Source: Cymbidium sinense (Eukaryota > Streptophyta > Magnoliopsida > Asparagales > Orchidaceae). From it: DNA of 64,000 nucleotides. This document shows, in pieces, positions 36,421 to 48,686 of this stretch. The notes under the pieces were generated by a model. It saw only the letters and a list, made by a program, of their open reading frames with translations. It made no database searches and was not told the origin of the DNA. The DNA is taken from contig CM038214.1 of the NCBI GenBank assembly GCA_021442155.1, positions 144,494,488 through 144,558,487 of the forward strand, in the 5' to 3' direction. The translations under genes were made by a program, and so were the position numbers. Position 1 is the first letter of the stretch. Each line of letters starts with the position of its first letter.

Positions 36421-37330
36421 AAGAGATCACATAAACAATCGATGAGCTCAAGGAAATCAACTTAAGAACTGAAGAAGAGCCACACCCGACATGCATCAGT
36501 TCTTTGTTGAATAAAATTGAAACCAATGACTTAGTTATGCTATTCACTAAGTTTAGGGAGTGCTTTGCATTGAGTTATGAAGAGATGGCTAGATTGGCTC
36601 CTTATATAGTGGTCCATAAACTAGCAATAGAGCATACTGCTAACCTTATCAAGTAAGTTCCTAGATGCATGCTATTAGACATAGAATAATAGGTCATTTA
36701 TGAAGTCAAAAAATTAATCAATGTTGGCTTCATCTAGGAAGAAAAATACCCTACCTGGTTAGTTAGCATCATCCCAACTAAGAATAAGAATGGCCAAATT
36801 CACATATGCGTTGATTTTATAGATTTAAATAAGGCATGACCAAAAGATGAATTTCCACAACTAATCTCGGAGCTGATTATGGACATTGCCTTAGCTCATA
36901 CAACCTTCCATTTCATGGATTTCTTATCTAGATATAAAAAAATATAGATGACCCCTAAAGATGAAAGAAACATTGATTTTAGAACCCCGATCAGAATCTA
37001 TTGCTATAAGGTCATGCCTTTCAGCCTTAAAAAAGTCAGTGCTATATACCAGTGAGCTATGACTCAAATCTTTGATGAACTCATTCATCAACAAGTCAAG
37101 TGCTGTGCTGATAACTCATGGTCAAAAGTAGAAAAAAAGGAAGACCATCTCTTTGACTTGAGAGTAGTTTTTGAACAATTAAGACAATTTAACCTCAAAA
37201 TTAACCCCCTGAAGTGTGCATTCGGAGAAGCTTTAGAGAAAATTCCTTGTGTTTTTGTCCGACATTAGGGAATCTAAATCAATTTGGAGAAGATCAAGGC
37301 GATATTAGAAATGCCACCCCCTAAAGTTTA
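36420..37330 (+). pseudogene. Ty3/gypsy reverse transcriptase, copy 2
   Basis: Landmarks ECFALSYEEMARLAP, KNKNGQIHICVDF, KDEFP and KVMPFSLKK are in order. They are followed by an open piece (37059-37268) with MTQIFDELIHQQVKC, then FDLRVVFEQLRQFNLKINPLKCAFGEA. The catalytic YVDD box reads CADN here (37104-37115), changed by substitutions and a local shift, so this copy is inactive for a different reason from copy 1. Stops occur before and after the box. Confidence 0.85.
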
Positions 37331-37399
37331 ACTCAACTCAAATCATTCCAAGGGTGATTGGCATATCTAAGATGCTTTATATCCAACCTATAGGGAAGA

Positions 37400-38440
37400 T
37401 GTCATTCAGCACTTATAAAAAGGATGCCAAGTTCAAGTGGATGATAAGTATGAGCATGCCTTGACATCAAGCATTACGATGATGCTTGCTTCTAGTTCAT
37501 TATCTTGCAAACCACTCATACTTTACACTTGTTAGATGACTCCTTGGTGCTTTGTTGGCCCAATGATAAAGGAAGGAAAATGAACTCTACTATCCTCTAA
37601 TCCATCTAACATTAATTATCCACCCATTAAGAGGCATTGCCCTTTAATCTTTGCATCCCAAAAGCTGATTACTACATGCTTCCTCATAAGGTGAACTTAA
37701 TCTCTAGGATGAATGCACTGATTCTCATGACACATAGCTATTCAATGGTTGGCAGTCCATGATCATCTTGCAATTTGACATTACCTTTGTACCCTTTCAT
37801 GTAGAGAAAGGACAAGCTCTAGTGGATTTCTTAGCAGCACACTCACTTCCTACTGACTTTCCTCTTAGTGATGGTCTCCCTAATGAATAAATCATGAACT
37901 TAGGGAATACTAGCATTCACCACTTGGAGATGTAATTTGATGGTGCAGCTTTTTATCAAAGAGGAGAAGAACAATAATCTATTACTCCAAGAAAGTCAGG
38001 GGTAGGAATAGTTCTCTTAACTCCATGATGTGATGAGATTCTCATATCATGTCCAATCCTTGCACCAATGAATGAAACATGAGGCTCTTATTGCCCTAGT
38101 TAGTTGTTACTTTAAGCATCCGACATCTTACATTCTTAGCTAGTTATCAACCAAATCCCTGGATTCTATAAGGTTATAAAGACCAAGCTCCATCACAACC
38201 ACAAGTACACCATGGAGTTATTGGCCCAAATCCCAAAGGTTACCATTTATAAGATTCCTTAAGGAGAGAACATCATATATTTTAGCCAAGCTTGCCAAAG
38301 GGTTAAGATGGACCATATCAATAAAGGTCCAAAATAGACAAGTATTATCTCTTATTGATATTGAACTCATGAAAAAGTACTCTCTTGAAGAGGAGGTTTC
38401 CATTTCTAAGAAGGACAAGGAGTTAGATTGGAGGCAACCA
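37400..38440 (+). pseudogene. RNase H pair, copy 2
   Basis: Traces of the first RNase H survive as RHCPLIFASQKL-like text. The second one keeps the Phe-Asp-Gly-Ala core near 37936, but the Tyr just before it is a stop codon (TAA). Downstream, the strings LIDIELMKKYSLEEEVS and KDKELDWRQPFMDYLNKAKL lead into integrase and are cleaner than in copy 1. Many small deletions remove parts of the rest. Confidence 0.65.
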
Positions 38441-39640
38441 TTCATGGATTACCTAAATAAAGCCAAACTACCTCAAGAGAAGTCCCAAGACCATCAGATG
38501 AAGCAGAGAGCACTTTCCTATGCTCTTGTTGATGGTGTCTTGTACCGGTGATCTTTAAATTATATGTTGTTACATTGTTTAGACAAGCACAAAGCCCATA
38601 AGATCGTGATCGAGGTACACTCAAGATTATGTTGAGCCAACCAATCCAATCTGAAGATGAAAGCCAAGAAAAAGAGACTAGGATACTATTGGTTTGATGA
38701 TTAAAGATTGCATGGATATGGCTAGGCGATGCCACTAATGCTAAATACACGGTGTGGTCCTACACCAACCACCCAACATTCTAAATCTTACATTGGCCTC
38801 ATGGCCATTCAAGTGTTGTGGTACCAACATAGTCAGTCTGAATGATCCTCATTCTTCCAAGGGTCATCAGTTCATCTTATCTACTATTGACTACTTTTCC
38901 AAATGGGTGATAACGATTTTGCTTAGAGAGGTCATAGTTCAACATGTGCTGCAATTTTTTAGGAACCATATCATATATAGGTTCAGAGTGCTCGATGAAT
39001 TATATTTGATATTGGTACTACAGTCAAGAGCACTGAGACATAACATATTTTATAGATATTCTACCATCAACTACCTGAGGGTAACATGTCTTAGCAGAAG
39101 CCTTCAACAAATCTCTCATAGAAATACTAAAGAAAATACTTGACAATAACAAGCGATAGTGGCATGAGCAATTAGGTGGCTGTCTATCCACATATAGAAC
39201 TCCAACCTTTCTTCTTCTTAGTGTATGGGTCCAAAGTCATTCTACCATTAGAATTCCAACTCCCATCACTAACGATAGTTATGGGTAGCCAGATCACAAC
39301 AGAGCAGAATACCAAGTTGTTGTTAGAAGAGCTCGAAGGATTGATGGAGAGAGGCTTGAACGCATGCCAAAACCTCAAGTTTTACAAAGCTAAAATGATT
39401 CAAGCTCACAACAAGTTGGTCTGTCCTAGATCTTTTAAGTAGGAGAGCTTATTTTTGTTCTAAGGAGACTGATTATTACCTGTCGTAAGATGGGAGGCAA
39501 ATTTGAACCCACTTGGGAAGGCCCTTTTGCCATAGAGAAGGCATACCAAGGAGGATCTTATCAGCTTATTAGTCATAAGGGAGAATAGCCAATTCTTCCA
39601 ATCAATGGGTTCTACTTAAATAAATATTATAAATCATGTT
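38440..39640 (+). pseudogene. Ty3/gypsy integrase, copy 2
   Basis: The zinc-binding region is broken by stops near 38630 and 38700. The core frame (38754-39143) reads LASWPFKCCGTNIVS, where the first catalytic Asp is Asn, then SKGHQFIL and IDYFSKW intact, and a decayed second-Asp region near 39008. A third frame (39176-39442) covers FFLVYGSKVILPLEFQLPS, LLLEELEGL and FYKAKMIQAHNK, the usual end of a Tat-like integrase. KFEPTWEGPFAIEKAYQGGS follows near 39500-39560. Confidence 0.85.
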
Positions 39641-39649
39641 TCAATATAA

Positions 39650-42600
39650 TTATCATCAATGAAAATTTTTTAATTCAATCTCTTCCATGTTGAAAGAATT
39701 CTTGTTTGGGAATCCACCATAATATGTTTAGGGTAGTTGTAAGGAACCCGAGCAGTGTCCTACCCTTCATCAACACAAACATAAACTACATAAACATATA
39801 ACACATATATTTTTTTTACTGAGTTAAGATAAGATAGCACTCAGTTAGTAGCTACTCTAGGTCGGGCTGATGTGCTACCCAGGTAGTGTGTCACCCCAGT
39901 GGTCATCTTGCTTCAGAGGATGTAAGTATGCTATGCTTTCATTCCTTGCTTGGCCACTACACACTAATGAGCACCTTGTTAGTTTGGTAAGCCTTACTAC
40001 GTGGTCGGTATGGTACCTCATGTTGGCTTTATTTAAGAGGATGTGAGTCTACTATACTTTATTCTTGGATTAGCCTTCATGCATTGACTGGATTAAATAT
40101 ATTTGAGGTTTAGGATAAGTCCACTGGCGGCTTCTTCCCTCATGACTACTTCAAGTTTGGGTCCAATCCTTCCTTGGGTATCCCCACTTAGTGCTCTTGG
40201 TCAAATCGAATCTATCCCTATAACAATAGACTATCCTGATGATCAATTTCTCTTGGAAAGTTGTAAACCTACATGCTTTCTTTCCAAATTGATCATTGCA
40301 CATCGACAAGAACCTTAGGTTGGTTGGTTCTCACTGTGTTGATGGATACACCACTCATGCTAACGGATACACCTTAGGTTGTTTGGTTCTGACATCGTAG
40401 GATACACCACTCATGGCAGATGTAAGTCTACTATGCTTTCTCTTTGTGTTGGCCACCGTACACCTATAGGATTTCTTTTTTAGGGCTCCGGATAATGCCC
40501 CTAACAGTACCTTCCCTATGGGCACTATATTTGGATCACATCTTTTGCGACCCCATTTAGACACTATAGGGTTAATATCAGATTGTACAATTCCCCATTC
40601 CTAGTAACCACCCTTGTGGTTGGAGAATCCATCCTGTGGATGTGTAGATTCTCCTTTGGTCCATAAATAGGCGAGGTTAAGGTTGACATAGCCCCTTCGT
40701 GTGGTCCCTGCAGCGGGGTCCACACAAACATATAAACAAAATATATATTCACTTGGGGATTAGGAGGACACCCCACTTTTTTTAAGCAGATATCTATCTT
40801 TAGTGTCGAAAACTCCCTATAAGAATCACACTACTCTTGTGTTGATATAAGTCCCCCATTCACTGTAGTCTAAAGTTGTTTGTTTGTTGTGCTACCAATA
40901 GGTCACCTCAGCTGTTATTGTCTGCTTTAAAAGATGTAAGTCTGTTATGCCTTTTTTCTAAGACAATTGTTGCACACTGAAAGATAACCCCTTAGGTTGG
41001 CAAGCTCTACCCCATGGCCAATAGACTATTCCTTTATATTTGTAAATCTAAGATAGGACAAGTTCGATATAGCCCCTTCTCAGTGGGTCCATCACACCAA
41101 CATGGTCCATAAATTAAATCTATCAAATTTGATTAAGCTCACATCTCCAATGGATAAGCCCATAATTTGAAATCAAACTAAGCCAAAAAAAACCATATCA
41201 AATCACATGAAATTAAGATAAAATTAATCCGTACTACTTTTGAGTTCACATAAGTCCCAAACATTCACTCGAGTTTCCTAGGTCGTTCAATTGTGCATCC
41301 AACAAGTCACCCGGTGGTTGTTCCTCACTTTGAAGAGATGTAAGTCTTCGCCTTCTTCTTAGGTTTTGTACAACCCTTAGGTTGGCTAGTCTACCACAAG
41401 TAGACTATCCTTTGGATTTGTAAACTGAGGTAGGTCAAGGTTGATATAGCCCTTCGGTGGGTACATCATACACGGTGTCCATACATTAACTTCAGTTAAA
41501 TTAAACTAACTTTCCTAAGGTTAAATCACACCCTTCTCCCTAGTGGAGCCTCAAATCATATATAAACAAGTCAAGCAAACAAATCAAATTCAAAACCAAC
41601 CTCCCGAGTAGAGCCAAATTAAACCAACTCCCCTAGTAGAGTCTTAATTAAAGAAATCCAACCAAACTCATATTCAGCAGATACATCCCCAATAAAATAT
41701 ATGAAGTCAAACTCAAATCCCAATCCCTAGTGGATAGTCCAAACATGCTTCTCTAGTGGAATGTTCATATACTCGATCCCCAGCAGACATGAGCCCATAT
41801 CTCTAGCAAATTTGGCTTAACATCAATTAAAATAAAACAAATTAAAGTTGATTCAATCTTAATCCCTAGAGGATTATAGATTCTTATGCCCAGTGGATCT
41901 TCTTTGCCTAAATTATATGATCAAATTAAATTCAAACCTTATCCCCATCAGATTTTCTTCTACTATGCCCTCGACATAGACCCCTCACATGTCATGCCAA
42001 ATGCATGTGTGATCCCCTAGAGGATCTCCGTCCATGTCCTTGACATGAAATTCTCATCAAATCTTATTCTCTTATGCACCTTTAATACTTCAAAAATCCT
42101 AATGTATTTGTTCAAATTACATCATCTTAACATTGTAATCAACATTTTTTTATTTATGATGGTACAAGCTCAAACTAACTATACAATATCATGCTAAATA
42201 TATTATAGTGTGAATTAACACACTATATTATATTATAATATATGATGTTATATTACAATTTGCCATAATATAATATATTATCTAACATTACACCTCAGTA
42301 GAATCACTTAAAATTAACAAATAATAAAATTTTCTCAAAATATGATTAATGTTCATTTTAGATGAAATATTATTATTTTTTATTAGAAATGGTACAAAAT
42401 AGCATAATTTTGGTGTTGCTTCTTGGTGTGTGACATGAATTTGGCCAAATTTTTCCATGTCAACTTTCAAATTAACATTTTTGTGAGTTTTGACCCAATG
42501 TATTATAATAAAAGTAAATCATACTAAAATGTATAATAACATTTAGTAACACACCACCACATTCATATATATGTGAAGGTATATTGTTATGTACATTATA

Positions 42601-43534
42601 TATTAATATGATTTCATATAACATATTATCTTACATTACACCTTAAAATGAATCAGTTTAAACAAAAAAATTATAAATTTTGGTTGAAAATTGAACATTT
42701 CTTTTGGATGCAAAATTCCATTCTTTTGATTAAATGACCATACTTATGATGTTTCCTAAAGCTTACTCTAAATTTGGCCAAATCCCATCATCTCGACTAT
42801 AAATCAATATTTTATAAATTATACCGGTACAAACTCTACTACATCATACTATAATAAACTAATATACTAAACACAAGTAATACACAATAGTATGCTATAA
42901 TGCATGATGCTACACTATGTTATGGCATCCTATATTATAATACACTATAACATATTATGTTATATTATATTGCATATCACATCACAAGGGATTGCTTAAG
43001 ATAAAAAATCATAAAATTAGTCTAAATAATAAAAACTATATATTTTAGTCATATCACTTACATATTTTAAATTTAAATATATTATGATTCCATGCTCTAC
43101 TATTATGAATTTGGCCAAATTCCACCATTTTAAAGTCTAAATCAACATTTTTTATAAATAATGCTAGTGTAGGCTTGCATGATTATAAAATACTAAAAGA
43201 ATTTAAAATCATAGAATAATATGTTATGATATATGATGTTATCTTTGCTCTGATATTTATTTTGAATTTGAACATAAAATCTTACTTTTTAGACTATAAG
43301 TGACGTAGCATAGCTTTGGAACTACAACCTAATTCCCACTTCAAATTAAACAAATTTTTTCATCTGATTTATTAAATCAATGTTTTATGATTTATATTAG
43401 TATAGACTATAGGGCACAATACCATAATATACTAAAACATTTCAAAACATCTTATAACATCCAAAAACACATCAATACATGCTTAAATATATAATGCTAC
43501 ATTATACTATAATATTTGTTATCATAATATGATT
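39650..43534 (+). repeat. Tat-like retroelement 3' non-coding region, copy 3
   Basis: This is the full block again: GTAAGGAACCCGAGCAG near 39740, leading unit (about 39830-40030), 411-bp-type units with landmarks near 40664, 41044 and 41421, the CTAGTGGA-like stretch (41520-41900), and the AT-rich ladder with landmarks near 42108, 42436, 42771, 43108 and 43344. Short reading frames inside (40103-40318 on +, 40355-40776 and 42288-42470 on -) are not shared as frames by the other copies. Confidence 0.75.
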
Positions 43535-43968
43535 TAAGGTTACAGTTTACGGTATTCAAATCTCTAATAGTCAAGGGAAAGTCTCTTGAAGACATATTCT
43601 TTAGCTACCATAACTATATTAGGATTAGGTCATTCTTTAGATCTTTTCCTAATGACATCTTTATTTAAGATTTAGGGTTTAGGGTTTAGGGTTTAGGGTT
43701 ATGGTTAAAGGTTATTTTAAGGTTTAGGGTTTAGAGTTTTGGGTTTATGGCTTAGGGTTTAGGGTTGTATGTTTTAGGGTTTAGGGTTTATGGTTTTAGG
43801 GTTTAGGGTTTAGGGGCTAGAGTTTAGAGTCTATGGTTTAGGGTTTAGGGTTTAGGGTTTATGGTTTAAGCTTTAAGCTTTAGGGTGTTTAGGGTTTAGG
43901 GTTTAAGGTTTAAGGTTTACATTTTAGGTTTAGGGTTTAAGTTTTAGTTTAAGGTTTATGGTTTAATG
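43535..43968 (+). repeat. Degenerate TTTAGGG array
   Basis: It starts with the conserved GTCTCTTGAAGACA spacer (near 43582), then TTTAGGG variants up to the poly(T) edge of the GR-RBP fragment. It is the third copy of this junction. Confidence 0.9.
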
Positions 43969-44458
43969 TTTTTTTTTAAATAGAGTACAAATTCATATTC
44001 AACATTTCTTCTTTGTTATTTCATCAACCAAGTAGCACACCAAGTTTTCTAGGACACAAGCAATGACATCAAAAAAAATGAGCACCCATAGAGAAAATCA
44101 AAAACCCTAGATAAGTAGAACCATCTTTACTATAAAGACACTATTCCATAAGAAGCAAATTGGATCGACTGTTCTTCAGTTTCTCCAGTTCCCATTAGAA
44201 CCACCCCACCTCTCAAATTGTGGGATCCTCCATCATATCCCTGATCTCTCCCTCCGCCACCACCATGGCTGTAACCTTCATCACTCCTTCCACCACCATA
44301 ACCACCACTGCTCTGACCACCACCTCCATATCCACCAGCACCTCTAGATCCCCCACCACCACTGCGATAATAGCTACCACCACCTTCGCCTCCACTGTCA
44401 GATCTAGACTGAGCCTAGTTGATGGTGATGTTCTTGCCATCAAGGTTCTTCCCATTCT
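43969..44458 (-). pseudogene. GR-RBP gene 3' fragment, copy 5
   Basis: The minus strand reads NGKNLDGKNITIN, then a stop codon (TAG) in place of the usual Glu/Gln, then AQSRSD and a long glycine-rich tail with GGYGGGGQSSGGYGGG and RDQGYDGGS. A small indel near 44200 shifts the frame before the final GNWRN relic. The 3' untranslated region follows and ends in a run of A (T on + from 43969). The start matches the other copies at the CATTCTTAGGG junction. It is one of the best-preserved copies but still not translatable. Confidence 0.9.
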
Positions 44459-45693
44459 TAGGGTTTAGGGTTAATTTAGGGTTAGTTTAGGGTTTAGGGT
44501 TTGGGGTTTAAGGTTTATGATTGTAAGTTATTGGTTTTAGGGTTGAAGGTTTAGAGTTTAGAGTTTAGGGTTTAGGGTTTTAGGGTTTAGAGTTTAGGGT
44601 TTAGGGTTTAGTATTTTAGGGATTAGGGTTTAGGGTTTAAGGTTTAGGGTTTATGGTTTAGAGTTTAGGGTTTAGGGTTTTGGGACTAGACTTTTAGGGT
44701 TTAGGGTTTAGGGTTAGTTTTAAGGTTTAGGATTTAAAATTTAAGGTTTAGGATTTTGGGTTTAAGTTTCTTTTTTAATTAAGTAAATTAGTAGGTTTAG
44801 GTATATTAAGTTTATTTTTTATTTATTTGATTTTATTCTATTTTTCATTTTTATTAAGTTTAGTTAATTTATTTTGGTTTAGGTTTTTTTTTTAGTTTAT
44901 TTTTTTAGGTTTAGGTTTATTTTTTAGTTGAGTTTTATTTTTATTTTATATTTTAGGTTTAGGTTTTATTTTTTATTTTTAGGTTTAAGTTTAGGTTTTA
45001 TTTTTATTTTTTAGGTTTAGGTTTTGGTTTTATTTTAGGTTTGTTTTTAGGTTTTAATTTTTAGTTTAGGTTTAGGTTTATTTTTAGTTTATTTTATTTT
45101 ATTTAGTTCAATTTTAGGTTTAGGTTTTGTTTATTTAGGTTTATGTTTAAGTTTTATTTATTTTAGTTTAGTTTAGTATAGTTTAGGTTTAGGTTTATTT
45201 TATTTTGTTTAATTTATTTTTATTTTAAGCTTAGGGTTTTGGTTTTATTTTTTATTTATTTTTAGGTTTTCTTTTTAGGTTTAGATTTTTATTTAGTTTT
45301 GATTTTATTTTATTTTAGGTTTATCTTCTTTTTATGTTAGGTTTAGATTTTCTTTTATTTAGTTTTTTTTTATTTTTTAGTTTAGTTTAGGTTTTTTTTA
45401 TTTTATTTTAATTTAGTTTATATTTTTATTTTATTTTCTTTTTAGGTTTAGGTTTAGGTTTCAATTTTGGTTTATGTTTTTATTTTATTTTATTTTTAAA
45501 TTTTATTTTGGTTTCAGTTCATTTATTTATTTTATTTTTAGGTTTTATTTAGTTTAGATTTAGATTTAGGTTTTTAGCTTTTTAAGGTTAGTTCAGGGTT
45601 TAAGGTTTAGAGTTTGGGGTTTAGGGTTTTGGGTTTATGGTTTTAGGTTTAGGTTTTAAGTTTAATGTTTAAGTTTTAGTTTAGGGTTTAAGG
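44459..45693 (+). repeat. Telomere-derived satellite unit
   Basis: TTTAGGG-rich text (44459-44760), anchor TTAATTAAGTAAATTAGTAGG near 44776, then TTTAGG/TTTATTTT text and a short TTTAGGG-rich end. The unit separates GR-RBP copies 5 and 6. Confidence 0.8.
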
Positions 45694-46177
45694 TTTTTTT
45701 TAATAGAGAACAAATTCAAATTCAATAATTCTACTTTTTGATTTCATCAACCAAGTAGCACCCCAAGTTTTCTAAGACATAAGCGATGATATAAATAAAA
45801 AATGAGCATCCATAGAGCAAATCAAAATCCATAGATAAGTAGAACTCCATCTACTGTAAAGACATAGATCTATAATTATCACATTAGATCGCTCGTTCTT
45901 AAGTTTCTCCAGTTCCCATCAGAACCAACCCCACCTCTCAAGTAGCAGGATCCGCCATGATATCCCCGATCTCTCCCTTCGCCACCACCACAGCTATAAC
46001 TTCCATCGCTCTTACCGCCTCCATCACTACCACTGCTCTGACCACCACCTTCATAACCACTAGCACCTCCAGATCCCCCACCACCACTATGATAAGCAAT
46101 GTCACCACCTTGGCCTACATCAGATCTAGACTAAGCGTAGTTGTCGGAGATGTTCTTGCTATTAAGGTTACCCATTC
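45694..46177 (-). pseudogene. GR-RBP gene 3' fragment, copy 6
   Basis: The RRM remnant is damaged (NLNSKNISDN-like), followed by a glycine-rich tail (HSGGGGSGGASGYEGGGQSS, GRDRGYHGG). The C-terminal GNWRN is preserved, but its stop has changed to a Leu codon. The 3' untranslated region and poly(A)-like end are as in the other copies. A threonine-rich frame on + (45957-46181) is the antisense of the glycine-rich repeat. Confidence 0.85.
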
Positions 46178-47450
46178 TTAGGGTTTAGGTTAGTTTAAGG
46201 TTTAGGGCTATTTTAGAGTTTTGTGTTTAGGTTTAGGGTTAGTTTAGGGTTTAGGGTTTAGAATTTAGGGTTTGGGGTTTACAGTTTAGGGTTATAGGTT
46301 TTAGGATTTAGGGTTTAGGGTTTAGTGTTTAGGATTTTAGGATTTAGCATTTAGGGTTGGGGTTTTTTATTTTATTTTCTAATCTTTTTTATATTAAATA
46401 AACTGGGTTTAGGTTTATTTAGTTTATCTAGTTTATTTTTTATTTATTTTAGTTTACTTTATTTTTTATTTTTATTTAGGTTTATTGTTTATTTAGTTTA
46501 GTTTATTTATTATAAGTTTATTTATTTTAGTTTAGGTTTTTTATTTTAGTTTATTTTTGAGATTTAGGTTTAGGTTTAGGGTTATTTTTTGTTTATTTTT
46601 ATTTTTAATTTATTTTTTAGGTTTAGGTTTTATTTTCTTATTATTAAGTTTAGTTTTAGATTTTATATTATTTTTTTTTAGGTTTTAGGTTTTAGGTTTT
46701 CATTTATTTTTAGGTTTTATTTTTAGTTCAGTTTAGGTTAATTTTTTAGTTTATTTTATTTTATTTAGGGTTTAGGTTTAGGTTTATGTTTATGTATTAT
46801 TTAATTTAGTTTAGTTTATTTTTGTTTAGGTTTAGGTTTATTTTATTTTTATTTTAGATTTAGGCAGTTTAATTAGGTTAGGGTTTAGGTTTTATTATTT
46901 ATTTATTTTTAGGTTTTTTAGGTTTATTCTTTAGGTTTAAGTTTTTATTTAGTTTTATTTTATTTTATTTTATGTTTATTTTATTTTTATTTTATGTTTA
47001 GTTTTATTTTATTCAGTTTTTTAATTTTTAGTTTAGTTTAGGTTATTATTTATTTTTTTTCAAGTTTAGTATTTATTTTAAATTTTATTTTTTTTTTTAG
47101 GTTTAAGTTTAGGTTTAAGTTTAGATTTAGGTTTTAGTTTAAGTTTTTATTTTATTATATTTTGGTTTAGGCTTTTTATTTAATTTTCTATGTTTTATTT
47201 AGTTTATGTTTAGGATTTTAGCATTTAAGCTTTAGGGCTTAGGGTTAGTTGAGGGCTTAAGGATTAGGGTTTAAGGTTGGGGTTTAGGGTTTAGGGTTTA
47301 GGGTTTAGGTTTTAGACTTAAGGGTTTAGGTTTTAGGGTTTAGGGTTTAGGGGTTTAGGGTTTAGGGTTTATGATTTTTAGGGTTTAGGGTTTAGGGTTT
47401 AGATTTGAGGTTTACGGTTTAGGTTTTACTTTATTCTTTAGGATTTTTGG
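46178..47450 (+). repeat. Telomere-derived satellite unit
   Basis: TTTAGGG-rich text, anchor relic ATTAAATAAACTGGG near 46392, then TTTAGG/TTTATTTT text and a TTTAGGG-rich end at 47230-47450. Confidence 0.8.
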
Positions 47451-47583
47451 TTTTTTTAATAGAGAATAAATTCAGATTCAACATTTCTTTTTTTCAATTT
47501 CATCAACTAACTAACACACCAAGTTTTTTAGACACATGGTATATATAAAAATGATGACACGATGGAAATCAAAAAACCCTAGG
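47451..47583 (-). pseudogene. GR-RBP 3' UTR-only fragment, copy 7
   Basis: Only the poly(A)-like end and the 3' untranslated words remain (AGAGAATAAATTCAGATTC, TTTCATCAAC and AAAACCCTAGG on +). The text then passes straight into TTTAGG satellite, so the coding part is deleted and the break falls at a CCTAGGTTTAGG word. It is too short to hold protein information. Confidence 0.75.
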
Positions 47584-48686
47584 TTTAGGATTTTATTTTA
47601 TTTTTTAGGTTAAAATTTTAGGTTTTTATTTTAGGTTTATTTTTAGGTTTTATGTTTCAATTTAGGTTTATGTTTATTTTTAGTTTATCTTATTTTATTT
47701 AGTTTAGGTTTAGGTTTTATTTGTTTTAAGTTTAGGCTTAGGTTTTATTTATTTTAGTTTAGGTATAGGTTTATTTTATTTTCTTATTTTAGGTTTAGTT
47801 TTTTATTTATTTTAGGGTTTAGGTTTTATTTTTTATTAATTTATAATTTTAGTTTTTGGTTTAGGTTTAGATTTTATTTAATTTTAAGTTTTGTTTATTT
47901 AAGTTTAGGCTTTGGTTTTATTTATTTTTATGTTTATTTTATTTTTTAAGTTTAGTTTAGGTTTTTATTTAATTTATTTTAGTTTAGTTTTTATTTTTTA
48001 TTTTATTTCATTTTTAGGTTTAAGTTTAAGTTTAAGTTTTGGTTTAGATTTTTATTTTATTTTATTTAGGTTTAGGTCTTTATTTATTTTATTTTAGGTT
48101 TTATTTATATTTAGAATTTAGGTTTTAGGGGTTTAGGTTTGGGGTTTAGTAGGGTTAGGTTTTGGTATATGGTTTGTTTAGGGTTTAGGGCTTAGGGTTT
48201 AGTGTTTACGATTTAGGGTTTAGGGTTTAGGGTTTATGTTTTTGGTTTAGGGTTAGTTTAGGGTTTAGGGCTTGGGGTTTGTGTTTTTTTATTTTTTTAT
48301 TTAGGATTTAGGGTTTAGGGTTTATTTAGGGTTTAGGGTTTATGGTTTAGGGTTTAGGTTTTCGATCTAGGGTTCAAGTTTTAGTTTACTGTTTAGGGTT
48401 TAGGGTTTTTTCTTTTTAAGTTTTATTTAATTTAGGTTTCGGTATTTAGCTTTTTAGGGTTTAGGGTTTAGGGTTTAGGGATTTATTTGGGTTTATGGTT
48501 TAGGATTTAGAGTTTAGGGTTTAGGGTTTAGGGTTTAGGGTTTAGGTTTTAGGGTTTGGGGTTTAGGGTTTATGGTTAGGGATTGGGGTTTAGGGTTTTT
48601 GGGTTTAGGGTTTATGGTTTATGGTTTATGGTTTAGGGTTCAGGATTTATATTTTAAGTTTAGGGTTTAGGATTTAGGGTTTTTGG
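47584..48686 (+). repeat. Telomere-derived satellite unit
   Basis: TTTAGG/TTTATTTT text (47584-48110), then TTTAGGG-rich text with about four perfect heptamers near 48519-48548. A Phe/Leu-rich frame at 47912-48097 is a repeat artefact. Confidence 0.8.

Larger units (their letters stand above)
35640..39640 (+). mobile_element. Tat-like Ty3/gypsy element pol region, copy 2 (decayed)
   Basis: This is a paralogue of 14070-17995 with the same domain order. The distance between the two YVDD sites is about 21.7 kb. It lacks the protease-adjacent fragment and the TTGGGTCAA stretch present in copy 1. Stops, shifts and small deletions are spread over the whole length and mostly fall at different places from those in copy 1, so much of the decay came after the two separated. 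Confidence 0.8.

Noticed and set aside
44213..44455. Val/Met-rich minus strand frames over GR-RBP fragments (also 22220-22639, 24043-24285, 62927-63253)
   Set aside because: They are shifted frames of the glycine-rich coding text. The native frame carries the RRM remnant and the GNWRN end.
44220..44468. Thr/Ser-rich + strand reading frames over GR-RBP fragments (also 22404-22652, 45957-46181, 63063-63266)
   Set aside because: They are the antisense of the glycine-rich repeat (GGN codons give NCC), share no start or stop context, and match no protein family.
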